Of a DNA stretch of 64,000 nt, positions 25,689 through 34,554 are shown piece by piece. Every line of letters begins with the position of its first letter. The first letter of the stretch is position 1. A program made the translations under genes and the position numbers. The notes under the pieces were generated by a model. That model saw nothing but the letters and a program-made list of their open reading frames with translations, made no database searches and had not been told where the DNA came from. The DNA is from Methanocella conradii HZ254 (lineage in GTDB: Archaea; Halobacteriota; Methanocellia; Methanocellales; Methanocellaceae): the NCBI RefSeq assembly GCF_000251105.1, contig NC_017034.1:1736001-1800000 (forward strand), in the 5' to 3' direction.

Positions 25689-26480
25689 TCACCTCTCAAT
25701 GGCCTCTTTGATCAGCCTGATGTCGCATATCGCGGGCGAGTCGGGGTAGAAGTCCATGATAAGCCTGCTCTGCTTATCCGCCTCGACGACCATCCTGTCA
25801 TAGCAGACTGGATAGATGTCTTTAAAATCCTGGCTCATTTCCTTTAGGGTCGCCTTAATGTCAGCGCCGTCCTCGACCTTGTTCACGATGACAAGCTGCT
25901 TTTTCACGCCAATGTCCCTGGCCAGCTTCATCACGTGCCTGGCCACTTCCAGCGACTTCGGGGTGGCCTCGGTCACGACCAGGTTGTAGTCGTAGTCGGC
26001 GGCGAGACCCCGCCCCAGCACCTCAGGCCCGGCCTGCGAGTCCACGATGATGAAATCGAGGTAGGGCATCCTTTTCTCCAGCCTCTCGATGATGAGCTTT
26101 ACCAGGGCGATGGAGGAGCATATACACCCCGCGCCGCCATACGGTATCGTGCCCATCACCATTACCCTTATTTTATCACCCGTCAGGACGGTATAAGTGG
26201 ATATGACGTCCTCCAGGCTATCGTCATCGACCTCGTGGGCGTGGCCTTGCCTATCGTCTTCATTTCCGCTCACCCCTAGCCTGTCCCTGATGGCAGCCTT
26301 ATTATCGGCCAACGTCGTGAGCATCGAGTAAGGCACTCCCAGAGACATGGCCAGGTTCATGCTCGGGTCGGTGTCGATGACGAGCACTCGATAGCCATCG
26401 TTTACGAGAAGCCTGGCAAGGGTTGCGACGAGGGTAGTCTTCCCCACGCCGCCTTTCCCCGTCGTTATTATCTTTTTCAT
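25689..26480 (-). CDS. cooC: CooC-type nickel-insertion ATPase (CODH maturation)
   Basis: A 263-residue MinD/ParA-type ATPase. The deviant Walker A motif is GKGGVGKTT near residue 8. Known CooC proteins bind nickel through a CxC motif at the dimer interface; here GGAGCICSSIALVK near residue 122 carries Cys-Ile-Cys. DSQAGPEVLGRGL near 152 is the conserved Walker B-following segment. It inserts nickel into carbon monoxide dehydrogenase, which methanogens use in CODH/acetyl-CoA synthase; those genes are not in this window. Ribosome site GGAAAGGAG precedes the ATG. Confidence 0.88.
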   Translation of the reverse strand: MKKIITTGKGGVGKTTLVATLARLLVNDGYRVLVIDTDPSMNLAMSLGVPYSMLTTLADNKAAIRDRLGVSGNEDDRQGHAHEVDDDSLEDVISTYTVLTGDKIRVMVMGTIPYGGAGCICSSIALVKLIIERLEKRMPYLDFIIVDSQAGPEVLGRGLAADYDYNLVVTEATPKSLEVARHVMKLARDIGVKKQLVIVNKVEDGADIKATLKEMSQDFKDIYPVCYDRMVVEADKQSRLIMDFYPDSPAICDIRLIKEAIER

Positions 26481-26498
26481 CTTATAGGCGCTCCTTTC

Positions 26499-27215
26499 CT
26501 AATTCTTAGAGGCTTCTAGCGTTAGCGTCGTGACGAACACCGCTTCATCGTACTGGTCGGGCACGCCTTTCGAAGGGTCCCTGTGCCTTGCGAGGAACAT
26601 CCAGGGGCCTTCGGCCTTGATCGGGACCTTAGCCACGCCCTCATTATCGGTCACTACTATGGCCATTTCTTTGCCTTCCTTCTTGGATACCGCCTTCACT
26701 TCGACTCCCGGAAGCTTTTTGCCCTCATAGTATACGGTAAGCTCCAGTTCCTTTCCGACCTTCGCCCTGGCATCCTTTGGCACTATGTCCAGTATGCCAT
26801 GCACTGGCTCTGCCACGTACTTTCCGTTCGAGCCCACGCTAAATATGGTTTTGGCCATCTGGTGCCATGCGCCCGCATACACGACGTCCTTGTACATGCT
26901 TTTCGGCCCCGCCTTGAAGCCCTCCTTCTTCGTATTCGAATAAGTTTCAGGAGACATGTCCGCGACCGCCGTATAGTACCCATCCTTGTCCGCCTTGAAC
27001 TTGAGGGAGTGGGAGTCCTTCTTAGGGGTTATCTTCAGGGCGAACTTCTTTTTGGCCGGGTCGTATATTGTCGGAGTGATGTTTTTAGGGTCTGGACACC
27101 CGTCAACTGCCATGTTATGGCCGTAGAATAGCTCAAGCTCAACGTTTTTGCCTTTCACCTTCGAGGCCTCGAGCCAAATCTCGTGGCCTCTGACCATCAA
27201 GACCATCCTGTCCAT
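26499..27215 (-). CDS. DUF4198-like protein without signal peptide
   Basis: A 238-residue protein resembling the DUF4198 family, whose members occur in nickel and cobalt uptake loci and bind metal through an N-terminal His exposed after signal peptide removal. Here the HEIWLEAS motif lies at residues 11-18 and only ten residues (MDRMVLMVRG) precede it, so no export signal exists. Two immunoglobulin-like beta domains follow, the second with KVGKELELTVYYEGKKLPG near 155. It starts one base after a 25-codon frame, and AGGTGA within that frame is its ribosome site. A cytoplasmic nickel carrier feeding CooC is a reasonable idea, unproven. Confidence 0.7.
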   Translation of the reverse strand: MDRMVLMVRGHEIWLEASKVKGKNVELELFYGHNMAVDGCPDPKNITPTIYDPAKKKFALKITPKKDSHSLKFKADKDGYYTAVADMSPETYSNTKKEGFKAGPKSMYKDVVYAGAWHQMAKTIFSVGSNGKYVAEPVHGILDIVPKDARAKVGKELELTVYYEGKKLPGVEVKAVSKKEGKEMAIVVTDNEGVAKVPIKAEGPWMFLARHRDPSKGVPDQYDEAVFVTTLTLEASKN

Positions 27216-27293
27216 TCATTTCACCTTCTTATGTAGCGCCATCTTAGCCATTCGATGCCTTGCCCACGTGTTGCCCGGCGGAGGGTAACACAT
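27216..27293 (-). CDS. 25-codon micro-ORF directly upstream of the DUF4198-like gene
   Basis: Starts MCYPPPGNTWARHR and ends in a basic Lys/His/Met-rich tail (HKKVK). Its stop TGA is followed immediately by the ATG of the DUF4198-like gene, so translation of the two would be coupled. No ribosome site lies in front, but an A/T box at about 27319-27330 is at the distance expected for a leaderless transcript starting at this ATG. It may be a leader peptide that senses metal or amino-acid supply, or a separate Met-Cys microprotein. It could be non-coding. Confidence 0.4.
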   Translation of the reverse strand: MCYPPPGNTWARHRMAKMALHKKVK

Positions 27294-27427
27294 GAAACTA
27301 TTATTATAGCCTCAAAGTATTAATAATTTATCAATATGTAATATTTTTGCTTATAATAGCTATCACATTTTAGACTATTTGCTACAAAAACGAAAAATTT
27401 TAATATTTGGATAGCTATTTAGCTTTT

Positions 27428-27772
27428 ATGCCATTACCGGATGCTCAGGTAAAAGAAGCCATAGCCCGCAAGTGGGATGAATCGTCCCAGACCTACGATG
27501 ACCATGCGGGCCACGGGATTAAAAGCGATGAGGAGCACGAAGCATGGAAGAGCGTCTTCAAAAAGGCCATACCCGCAGGTGCTGTAGAGATAATTGACGT
27601 AGGCTGCGGCACAGGCGAAATAAGCCTTCTGCTCGCGGAGATGGGGTTCAAGGTAACGGGCATCGACCTTTCCGATAAGATGCTCGAGAAGGCCAGGTCA
27701 AAGGCCGCAGCACGTGGCATGGAAATCCGCTATGGGAAAGGCGACGCCGAAAGCCTGCCAGTCGATTCCTGA
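27428..27772 (+). pseudogene. Truncated SAM-dependent methyltransferase
   Basis: Encodes 114 residues: an N-terminal helix (KWDESSQTYDDHAGHG), a complete motif I (IDVGCGTGEISLLLA near residue 56), motif II (VTGIDLSDKMLEKA near 76) and the beginning of motif III (GKGDAESLPV), then a TGA. Functional homologues have about 100 or more additional residues. Six bases on, ABC ATPase sequence begins in another frame, so the stop marks a deletion junction. ATG 27428 is used; a TTG at 27407 is also in frame. Confidence 0.75.
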
Positions 27773-27903
27773 GGCTCATGCAAAAGATCCAGGATGAGAC
27801 GGGCGTCTCCTACTTGTTTATATCGCATGACATCGAAGTCCTGAAAGCCGTATGCGATCGGATTGCATATCTGGAAGAAGGTACGATTAAACATATCGAA
27901 TGA
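27773..27903 (+). pseudogene. Remnant of an ABC transporter ATPase C-terminus
   Basis: Frame 1 encodes RLMQKIQDETGVSYLF, then ISHDIEVLKAVCDR and IAYLEEGTIKHIE before a TGA. This is the H-loop region and end of an oligopeptide/nickel-type ATPase (compare ISHDLEVVRAMCDRV at the end of the gene at 4064-4816). Walker A, signature and Walker B are all missing. Together with the truncated methyltransferase it marks a collapsed transporter locus. Confidence 0.75.
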
Positions 27904-28244
27904 TTTTTCCTTTATAATTAGCAAAAAAGTGCTAAGAGCGCAAGATGCCTTTTATTCAAAAGGAGGCTGTGCGTTATTTGAGTCGTTACCTGGTCTATCT
28001 ATGTCTCTGGAGGAGGATTCGGTTCCCCGCATCTTGCGCCCTCAATTCACCCCAATGGTATTACAATCATATACAAGTGTATTACTTATTAATATACTTT
28101 TCTATTAACGTAATAAAAATCTTTGCGTTCTCCGCGTTCCAACTACAAAACACGGGATAGCCTCCAAATCATTCAACACAATAATTAGAACGGCATTATC
28201 TTTTGTCACTCTAAAATAAGTTATATGTAGAGGGCTGCTCAATA
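27904..28244. other. Gene-free stretch with a 102-bp inverted-repeat element
   Basis: No convincing reading frame. It contains an 11-bp inverted repeat (27938-27948 and 28029-28039), a CCTTTT/AAAAGG hairpin just inside the left arm, and near 28122-28157 a string resembling the CTTTGCG...CCGCG type of dispersed repeat found in many microbial genomes. The rest is A/T-rich promoter sequence for the next gene, with GAGGG 13 bases before its ATG. Confidence 0.5.
27938..28039. repeat. Short inverted-repeat element
   Basis: GCGCAAGATGC at 27938-27948 is matched exactly by its reverse complement GCATCTTGCGC at 28029-28039. The interior is GC-richer than the flanks. It may be a small non-autonomous mobile element or a structured RNA; no target-site duplication was seen. 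Confidence 0.4.
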
Positions 28245-29351
28245 ATGCTCAGGACTCGCATGGTAAAATCAACTGGCTTACAGGCAGTATGCTTTATAAT
28301 TATTTTGACGGCGGTCATCTTACTATCAGGATGCACAGATTATATAAAACAGGTACAGGATTTTTTTACCGAGAATAGCGACCCAGTGCTGAGAAGGGCG
28401 GAGCCTTATATAAAGCCGATAGACGTGGAGAACGCCACCCTCAGGGCCATGGCGGCGTCGATCGTAAAAGGAGGCCCCACAGGAGACAAGGATTACCAGG
28501 TCAACGCAATATATCGTTACATAGTCGAGCATTATTCATATTATAGCGACCCACGGAGCCGGGAGTACATACAGCCGCCATACGAGACCATCGCCATAGG
28601 CGGCGGCGATTGCGAGGATTTAAGCATATTGACGTGCTCACTCCTGGAAAATCTGGGCATCAGGACTTATCTTGTGCTCACGGATAACCATGCGTACTGT
28701 CTGGCCAGCGGCGTGGATGAGGGAAAGCTGAGGAGATACGCCGAGCAATCCCTCCTTAGCCAGGTGGCGGCGGATTATAATGCTAGAGAGGGCGGCAGCG
28801 CCATGAAAGCTGAGGATGGGAAATTGTTCACCTTAAGGGAGGATAATACGCAGGCGGCCATTAAGGGCGGCTATGTATGGTATTATGGCGGCAATGGCTC
28901 GAAGCTCAGCGATCCTATCATTTCCATGGACTGGCGCTATGAGATTGAGTCATCTTCCCCCATCACCGTATACGTCGTGCCCTCCAAGCAGGATTATGAG
29001 GCCATATGTAAGGGCCAGCCATTCAACTTCTACCCTGGGACGGATGCTAAGAACGTGGTCAGCCTCAGGGACTCATGTGAGGGCATGAGCACAAACGGCG
29101 GCCTCGTAATCGAAAACGATGGCAATAATGACGCCATAGTTAAAGTTAGCATTAAAAAATATAATTATTACAGAACGGACGGCATCTTTAAGGATATGAA
29201 CATGACCTTTTACACTATAAATAACCAGACTTGCGTTGTGCTGGACACGACGGCGGGAAAATACGGGTACCCAGGGCTTGCCCAAAAGAGCCAGACCGGG
29301 GAGCGCATAGCTATAGACCCGGTCACCAGGCAATACTATTACCTCGGCTAG
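28245..29351 (+). CDS. Transglutaminase-like lipoprotein
   Basis: A 368-residue secreted protein. A lipoprotein signal is clear: basic start, hydrophobic run, then the lipobox ILLSGC near residue 25-30. The transglutaminase-like core follows: the catalytic Cys in GGGDCEDLSILTCSLLENLG near residue 125 and the His in LTDNHAYCLA near 148. A C-terminal beta-rich region (GLVIENDGNNDAIVKVSIKKY near 285, a CARDB-like strand pattern) completes it. It would act outside the membrane, likely as a peptidase or protein-modifying enzyme. Next gene is convergent. Confidence 0.75.
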   Translation: MLRTRMVKSTGLQAVCFIIILTAVILLSGCTDYIKQVQDFFTENSDPVLRRAEPYIKPIDVENATLRAMAASIVKGGPTGDKDYQVNAIYRYIVEHYSYYSDPRSREYIQPPYETIAIGGGDCEDLSILTCSLLENLGIRTYLVLTDNHAYCLASGVDEGKLRRYAEQSLLSQVAADYNAREGGSAMKAEDGKLFTLREDNTQAAIKGGYVWYYGGNGSKLSDPIISMDWRYEIESSSPITVYVVPSKQDYEAICKGQPFNFYPGTDAKNVVSLRDSCEGMSTNGGLVIENDGNNDAIVKVSIKKYNYYRTDGIFKDMNMTFYTINNQTCVVLDTTAGKYGYPGLAQKSQTGERIAIDPVTRQYYYLG

Positions 29352-29357
29352 CTCATC

Positions 29358-30584
29358 CTAATAACTGGCAATAGATGGCTTCATGCCCAATGCCTTTTCA
29401 ATGGCCTCTTTGGTTGCCTCTACCTCTATGGGCTTATCGCAATTCTTGATGACAGTTTCGGGGTCTTTTAGCAGGTGGCCAGTAACAACGCAGACGACGT
29501 GCTCGTCTTTTTCGATAACGCCCATCCTGCGGAGCTTGATAAGTCCCGCGACCGAGGCCGCGGATGCGGGCTCAACTCCTATGCCCTCTTTCGTGGCGAG
29601 CATCTTCTGGGCTGCCAGGATTTCTTCATCAGTCACGGTCTCCGCGGTGCCGCCAGACGCACGGATAGCATTCAAGGCCTTGACGGCATTCACTGGGTCC
29701 CCTATCCTTATCGCCGTGGCAACCGTCTCGGGGTGCTCCTCAACAGCTATGCTGGCCGCCCCGGACTTTATCGCCTTAGCGATGGGCGCGCTCCCCTCCG
29801 CCTGGATGCCAGTCATCTTCGGCACACGGTCGATTATGCCCAGCCTCTTCATCTCGCTCAGGCCCTTAAAAATAGCCGTAATGTTACCGGCATTGCCGAC
29901 CGGCAATATTATCCGGTCCGGCACCTCCCATCCGAAGTAGTCCACGATCTCAAAGCCTATTGTCTTCTGGCCTTCCAGCCTATACGGGTTAATTGAATTC
30001 AAAAGGTAGATGCCGTTCTCGACGCACAACTCCCTCACAAGGCGCAGCGCATCGTCAAAATTGCCCTTGATGCTTATCACCTTAGCGCCATGCATCAACG
30101 CCTGGGCAACCTTGCCAAGCGCCACTTTACCAGAGGGCAACAATACTATTACTGGAATCCCTGCACGTGCGCCATAGACAGCCAGGGAAGCCGAAGTATT
30201 GCCAGTAGAAGCGCACGCGACGCTCTTCATCCCGAGCTCGAGCGCCTTCGTAACGCCCACGGTCATGCCCCTATCCTTAAAAGAGCCCGAAGGGTTCATG
30301 CCCTCGTGCTTCGCATACGCCTCCCTCAGGCCCACCTCCTTTCCAATGCTCCTCAAGTGGTATATTGGAGTGCCGCCCTCCTTTAGCGTCACAGGCTCCC
30401 TGCTCACAGGCAGCAAAGCCTTATACTTCCAGACGGATAAAGGCCCCTTCAAATCCTCCCTGGACAGCCTGATCTCAGAATAATCATAAACCACATCCAG
30501 TAAACCACCACACTTACTACATGTATAGATGACCTTATCGGGACCATACTTAGCGCCGCACTTTATGCACTCCAGATGATACAT
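29358..30584 (-). CDS. thrC: Threonine synthase
   Basis: A 408-residue PLP enzyme converting O-phosphohomoserine to threonine. An N-terminal zinc ribbon (CIKCGAKYGP ... CSKCGGLLD) precedes the fold-type II core. The PLP lysine is in PSGSFKDRGMTVG near residue 100, and the phosphate-binding loop is in PVGNAGNITAIFKGL near 225. C-terminal TGHLLKDPE motif is typical. AGGAGA eight bases before the ATG is the ribosome site. The ACT-domain protein at 63605 may regulate the same pathway. Confidence 0.93.
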   Translation of the reverse strand: MYHLECIKCGAKYGPDKVIYTCSKCGGLLDVVYDYSEIRLSREDLKGPLSVWKYKALLPVSREPVTLKEGGTPIYHLRSIGKEVGLREAYAKHEGMNPSGSFKDRGMTVGVTKALELGMKSVACASTGNTSASLAVYGARAGIPVIVLLPSGKVALGKVAQALMHGAKVISIKGNFDDALRLVRELCVENGIYLLNSINPYRLEGQKTIGFEIVDYFGWEVPDRIILPVGNAGNITAIFKGLSEMKRLGIIDRVPKMTGIQAEGSAPIAKAIKSGAASIAVEEHPETVATAIRIGDPVNAVKALNAIRASGGTAETVTDEEILAAQKMLATKEGIGVEPASAASVAGLIKLRRMGVIEKDEHVVCVVTGHLLKDPETVIKNCDKPIEVEATKEAIEKALGMKPSIASY

Positions 30585-30844
30585 TCAACGATTCTCCTGC
30601 TACACGCCGTATAGAACATTGCTAAGGCTTTTAAAACTTTTGCTTACCACAACCATGTATATCCATAAGCAATCAAGGACACATATAGACTTTTATGCAT
30701 TTTGATTAAAAAGCGTAAGCAACTCCCTTTTTTGTAATAGCCCCCGATACTAATAAATAAGAAGAATTCGATATCTAGGTTAAGCTGTTGGTCGCCAAAA
30801 ATGGGGCATACCAACAATCTTAGTTATATATTTGAGGTGAAAAT
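30585..30844. promoter_or_regulatory. Divergent promoter region thrC / binding protein
   Basis: A 260-bp A/T-rich gap between divergent genes. A strong ribosome site GAGGTGA lies at 30833-30839 for the binding protein. No palindrome long enough to call an operator was seen. Confidence 0.35.
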
Positions 30845-32527
30845 ATGGATAAGAGATCTGGGATTATCGGGCTCGTGGTACTCGTTATCGCGGCCGTGAT
30901 GATTTTATCAGGCTGTGCTTCACCGACTACCGTGACCCCGACTCCAACTACTAAGCCGTTTACGCTTGTGGAAATGACAGGTGCAGACCCACCATCATTG
31001 GACCCGGGCCTGGAATATGACACTGCATGCTATAGCTTAACGCAGAACGTTTACGAAACGCTTGTCTGGTATGAAGGTAAAGATGTCACCAAGCCGGTAG
31101 GGTTACTGGCTACAGGATGGGAATCGAATGATAACTATACTGTTTGGACTTTCTATCTCAGGGATAACGTTAAGTTCCATGATGGTACTAAGTTTAACGC
31201 TTCTGCAGTCAAGTATACCTTTGACCGCGGCGTGCTCATGAATAATCCAAACGGCCCGTGGGTAGGGGCCGGCATAACGTCGCTGCTTAAGGGTGGCGAC
31301 GAGTGGATGGCATCAAACGGTACTGAGGCCGATGTACAGGCATACCTCGCTAATGAGGCGGTAAAGGTCATTAATGAGACAACGGTACAGTTTACGTTGA
31401 GCAGGTCGTACCCCGATTGGTACCACATCCTCGCGTTCCCTGCAACTGCGATAGTCAGCCCGACGGCCGAGATGACAAACATGCCATACACTCCCAACAA
31501 TTATTCTGACACCTACTATAAGGAACACATGTGTGGCACCGGCCCGTTCAAGTTCGTATCATGGGCTCATGAGGATAAGCTGGTCTTCGAGAGAAATAAT
31601 GACTACTGGAGAGCACCGGCCAAGGCCGAGCGCGTCGTTGTCAGGAATGTACCCGATGTGAACTCCAGGCGGCTGGCCTTCGAGAGAGGCGAGTGCGACT
31701 TCTCACAGGAGAATATAAGGAATCTGCCAGTATTCAATAACTCGTCCAAAGTCGTAATTGACATCCAGAATGACACCCTGATGATAAGCTTCATAGGCTT
31801 GAACATGGCTAGGTGGCCGTTTAATGACACGAGGATGAGGCAGGCTTTCGTCGAGTCCTTCGACTATCAGACCTATAGGAATGAGGTAGCCTATGGCTAT
31901 GGCGCGTTACCGCACGGCGTAGTGCCCAAGGGCCTGGGAGGATATAATGAAAGCATACCCACGTCACAGTATAACCCGGAGCACGCAAAGCAGCTCATGA
32001 AGGAAGTCCTGGATGAGAAAGGGTATACCGCAAGCAATCCGCTCACCGTAACAATAGCCTATAATGAAGATAACGCTGGGCGTGCGGCAGGGGCTGTCAT
32101 GCTGGCAGATACGATAAATAAGTATGGCCTCCCCATAAAGGTTGAAACACAGCCACTTAAATGGGCAACATTTCTAGATAAGCAAAAGAAAGGTGACCTT
32201 GATATATTCTGGTTGGGGTGGCAGGCGGACTTCCCAACGGCAGATAACTTCCTGGGGCCGTTCGCAGTTTCTGACATGTTCTTCGCCAAGCAGGTAGGCT
32301 ACAAGAACGAGACCATCGATAAGCTCTACGATGAATACTTCCTCGCTAAGACCCAGGATGAGAGGAACAGGATCTGCTATGAGATACAGATGGGCTTATT
32401 GAATGACAACCCGTACATAGTGTATCTCCAGCCGGCTTCCATGTACGTCATGAACAAGGACCTTAAAGGCTATCAGTGGAACGTCATGCTGAGCGGATTC
32501 TACTGGTATCCGATGTACAAGGAATAA
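30845..32527 (+). CDS. Oligopeptide-type ABC substrate-binding lipoprotein
   Basis: A 560-residue family 5 binding protein with a lipobox (ILSGCA near residue 21) and a Thr/Pro linker. The family signature WTFYLRDNVKFHDGTKFNASAVKYTFDRG lies near residue 103 (core NVKFHDGTKFNA), and CGTGPFKFVSW near 228. GEC, QPLKW and a WLGWQADFPTADNF segment near 455 are those of dipeptide/oligopeptide binders. Unlike the other two transporter operons here, no methyltransferase gene follows. Confidence 0.92.
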   Translation: MDKRSGIIGLVVLVIAAVMILSGCASPTTVTPTPTTKPFTLVEMTGADPPSLDPGLEYDTACYSLTQNVYETLVWYEGKDVTKPVGLLATGWESNDNYTVWTFYLRDNVKFHDGTKFNASAVKYTFDRGVLMNNPNGPWVGAGITSLLKGGDEWMASNGTEADVQAYLANEAVKVINETTVQFTLSRSYPDWYHILAFPATAIVSPTAEMTNMPYTPNNYSDTYYKEHMCGTGPFKFVSWAHEDKLVFERNNDYWRAPAKAERVVVRNVPDVNSRRLAFERGECDFSQENIRNLPVFNNSSKVVIDIQNDTLMISFIGLNMARWPFNDTRMRQAFVESFDYQTYRNEVAYGYGALPHGVVPKGLGGYNESIPTSQYNPEHAKQLMKEVLDEKGYTASNPLTVTIAYNEDNAGRAAGAVMLADTINKYGLPIKVETQPLKWATFLDKQKKGDLDIFWLGWQADFPTADNFLGPFAVSDMFFAKQVGYKNETIDKLYDEYFLAKTQDERNRICYEIQMGLLNDNPYIVYLQPASMYVMNKDLKGYQWNVMLSGFYWYPMYKE

Positions 32528-32605
32528 CTAAAACTATATATAGTGGCCGTATGCAAATTAATACGGCCACTTGCCTTTTTATCTAAAAAACAAAAAGGGA
32601 TGAAC

Positions 32606-33628
32606 ATGAGGCTACGAGATTATATAATAAGGCGTCTATTGCTGCTTATCCCGGTATTAATTGGCATAAGTTTCATCACATTCTTCCTATCGCACATGAT
32701 TGGCGACCCTGCTGCAGCCTGGCTCTCCGAAAAGACCGCTGGACAAGAAAATATAGTAAAGGAAATAAGAAAAGCCCATCACCTTGATGACCCTATAATA
32801 ATGCAGTATTACTATTATCTGGTTGACCTTTCAAAGCTAGACCTAGGAAGGACCGGCCGCAATGAGGGCGGGCGGCCTGTGGCTGAGGCTTTGGCAGACT
32901 ATTTCCCTGCCACGCTAGAATTGGCCATAATAGGCATGATACTTGCCCTGCTCATAGGCATTCCCCTGGGAATATTGTCCGCAATTTTTAAGGACAAAAT
33001 CATCGACCATATCGTGCGGGTGTTTGCCCTTATAGGCGTGTCCATGCCGATTTTCTGGCTCGGCCTGATTTTAAAGTATTGGCTATCATTCAAGCTTAAC
33101 CTATTACCCCTTGATGGGAGGCTTCCTTATACAGTAATGCCTCCGCCAACCGTTACGGGCATGTATACAGTCGATGCCCTTCTGGCCGGGCAATGGGATA
33201 CGTTCTTTATAGCATTAAAGCACGCAATATTGCCATCGTTCTGCCTTGCCCTTATAACCATGGCCATTATTACGAGAATGATGCGCTCGAGCATGCTGGA
33301 GACCATGACGCAGGACTTCATAAGGACTGCGAGGGCAAAGGGCTTATCCGAGAGGGTAGTCATCATGAAGCATGCCCTGAGGAACGCGCTGACTCCGACG
33401 ACGACCGTGGCAGGCCTATCATTTGGCGGGCTACTGAGCGGAGCCGTGATGACTGAGACCATATTCGCGTGGCCTGGCATAGGGCGCTTTTCGGTTAACG
33501 CCATCGGCTCAACGGATTTCGCATCTATTATGGGGTTCGCGCTCTTAATAGTCATAGTATACGTGTTCTCGAACCTCGTGGTAGATATACTGTATGTGTA
33601 CCTCGATCCAAGGGTTAAGTACGGGTGA
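32606..33628 (+). CDS. ABC transporter permease, DppB family
   Basis: About 340 residues. MRLRDYIIRRLLLLIPVLIG at the start is the classic OppB/DppB N-terminus, followed by a long external loop with DLGRTGRNEGGRPVAEAL and a coupling loop ARAKGLSERVVIMKHALRN near residue 245. ATG 32606 with AGGGA upstream is preferred; ATG 32600 and an in-frame extension to 32543 are less likely. Confidence 0.92.
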   Translation: MRLRDYIIRRLLLLIPVLIGISFITFFLSHMIGDPAAAWLSEKTAGQENIVKEIRKAHHLDDPIIMQYYYYLVDLSKLDLGRTGRNEGGRPVAEALADYFPATLELAIIGMILALLIGIPLGILSAIFKDKIIDHIVRVFALIGVSMPIFWLGLILKYWLSFKLNLLPLDGRLPYTVMPPPTVTGMYTVDALLAGQWDTFFIALKHAILPSFCLALITMAIITRMMRSSMLETMTQDFIRTARAKGLSERVVIMKHALRNALTPTTTVAGLSFGGLLSGAVMTETIFAWPGIGRFSVNAIGSTDFASIMGFALLIVIVYVFSNLVVDILYVYLDPRVKYG

Positions 33629-33632
33629 TACG

Positions 33633-34553
33633 ATGGCAGTGGGTCAAAGTAGCGTAACTGTGGGTAAGAAGCGCTCGTTCATAGAGGCATGGGCTGAAAA
33701 GAACGATTCGAGGATAAAGGAGTGGAAACACTCTATAAGGCTATTTCTAAAGAGCCCGCTTGCAGTGATAGGCCTTATAATCGTCACCACATTCATATTA
33801 ATGGCAATATTTGCGCCGTATCTTGCCCCTTACCCGAATAACTGGAGAGACATCACCAAGCAATGCCTGCCGCCCAGCATGGAGCACATCCTTGGCACTG
33901 AGATATATGGCGGCGATATACTTAGCATGATAATCTGGGGTAGCAGGACCTCCTTGACATTAGGCTTCACCATCGTGTTCACCGTCGTCATTATTGGAAC
34001 GATAGTAGGCTCTATTGCAGGATACTTCGGCGGATATATCGATGAGCTATTGATGAGGATAACGGATATATTCCTGGCATTCCCATCCCTTGTGCTCGCT
34101 ATGGTGATAGTAGCCGCCATGGGAAGCGGCCTGCAAAACGTGATGATAGCCATAGCGGTAGTATCATGGCCTGCATATGCCAGGCTTATCAGAGGCCAGA
34201 TCCTTTCGATAAAAGAGCGTAACTTTATAGAGGCTGCCAGGGCCGTAGGGGCGAGCGATTGGCGCATAATTACGAGGCATCTCATACCGAACTCCTTTTC
34301 TCCAATCATAGTCCAGGCCACGATGGACCTGGGGGGCATCATCATCACCGCAGCAGCCCTGAGCTTCATCGGGCTGGGGGCGGGGCCAGGAGAAGCAGAG
34401 TGGGGTCGCATGATAACTGATGGCCAATCAAGGCTTCTGAGTTCTCCATGGATATCTACGTTTCCAGGTATTGCCATATTGCTTGTCTGCCTCGGGTTTA
34501 ACCTCCTGGGCGATGGGCTTAGAGACATACTTGACCCGAGGATGAGGAGATAA
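33633..34553 (+). CDS. ABC transporter permease, DppC family
   Basis: About 306 residues. N-terminal helix after a basic segment, HILGTEIYGGDILSMI near residue 85, coupling loop ARAVGASDWRIITRHLIPN near 205, and GLGAGPGEAEWGRMI near 245. ATG 33633 has GGGTGA four bases before it; an in-frame extension to 33594 overlaps the previous gene. Followed after one base by the first ATPase. Confidence 0.92.
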   Translation: MAVGQSSVTVGKKRSFIEAWAEKNDSRIKEWKHSIRLFLKSPLAVIGLIIVTTFILMAIFAPYLAPYPNNWRDITKQCLPPSMEHILGTEIYGGDILSMIIWGSRTSLTLGFTIVFTVVIIGTIVGSIAGYFGGYIDELLMRITDIFLAFPSLVLAMVIVAAMGSGLQNVMIAIAVVSWPAYARLIRGQILSIKERNFIEAARAVGASDWRIITRHLIPNSFSPIIVQATMDLGGIIITAAALSFIGLGAGPGEAEWGRMITDGQSRLLSSPWISTFPGIAILLVCLGFNLLGDGLRDILDPRMRR

Positions 34554-34554
34554 T

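Noticed and set aside
27428..27772. Functional small methyltransferase
   Set aside because: It ends before motif IV and the substrate region, and ABC ATPase sequence follows within six bases in another frame, so a deletion junction is a better reading.
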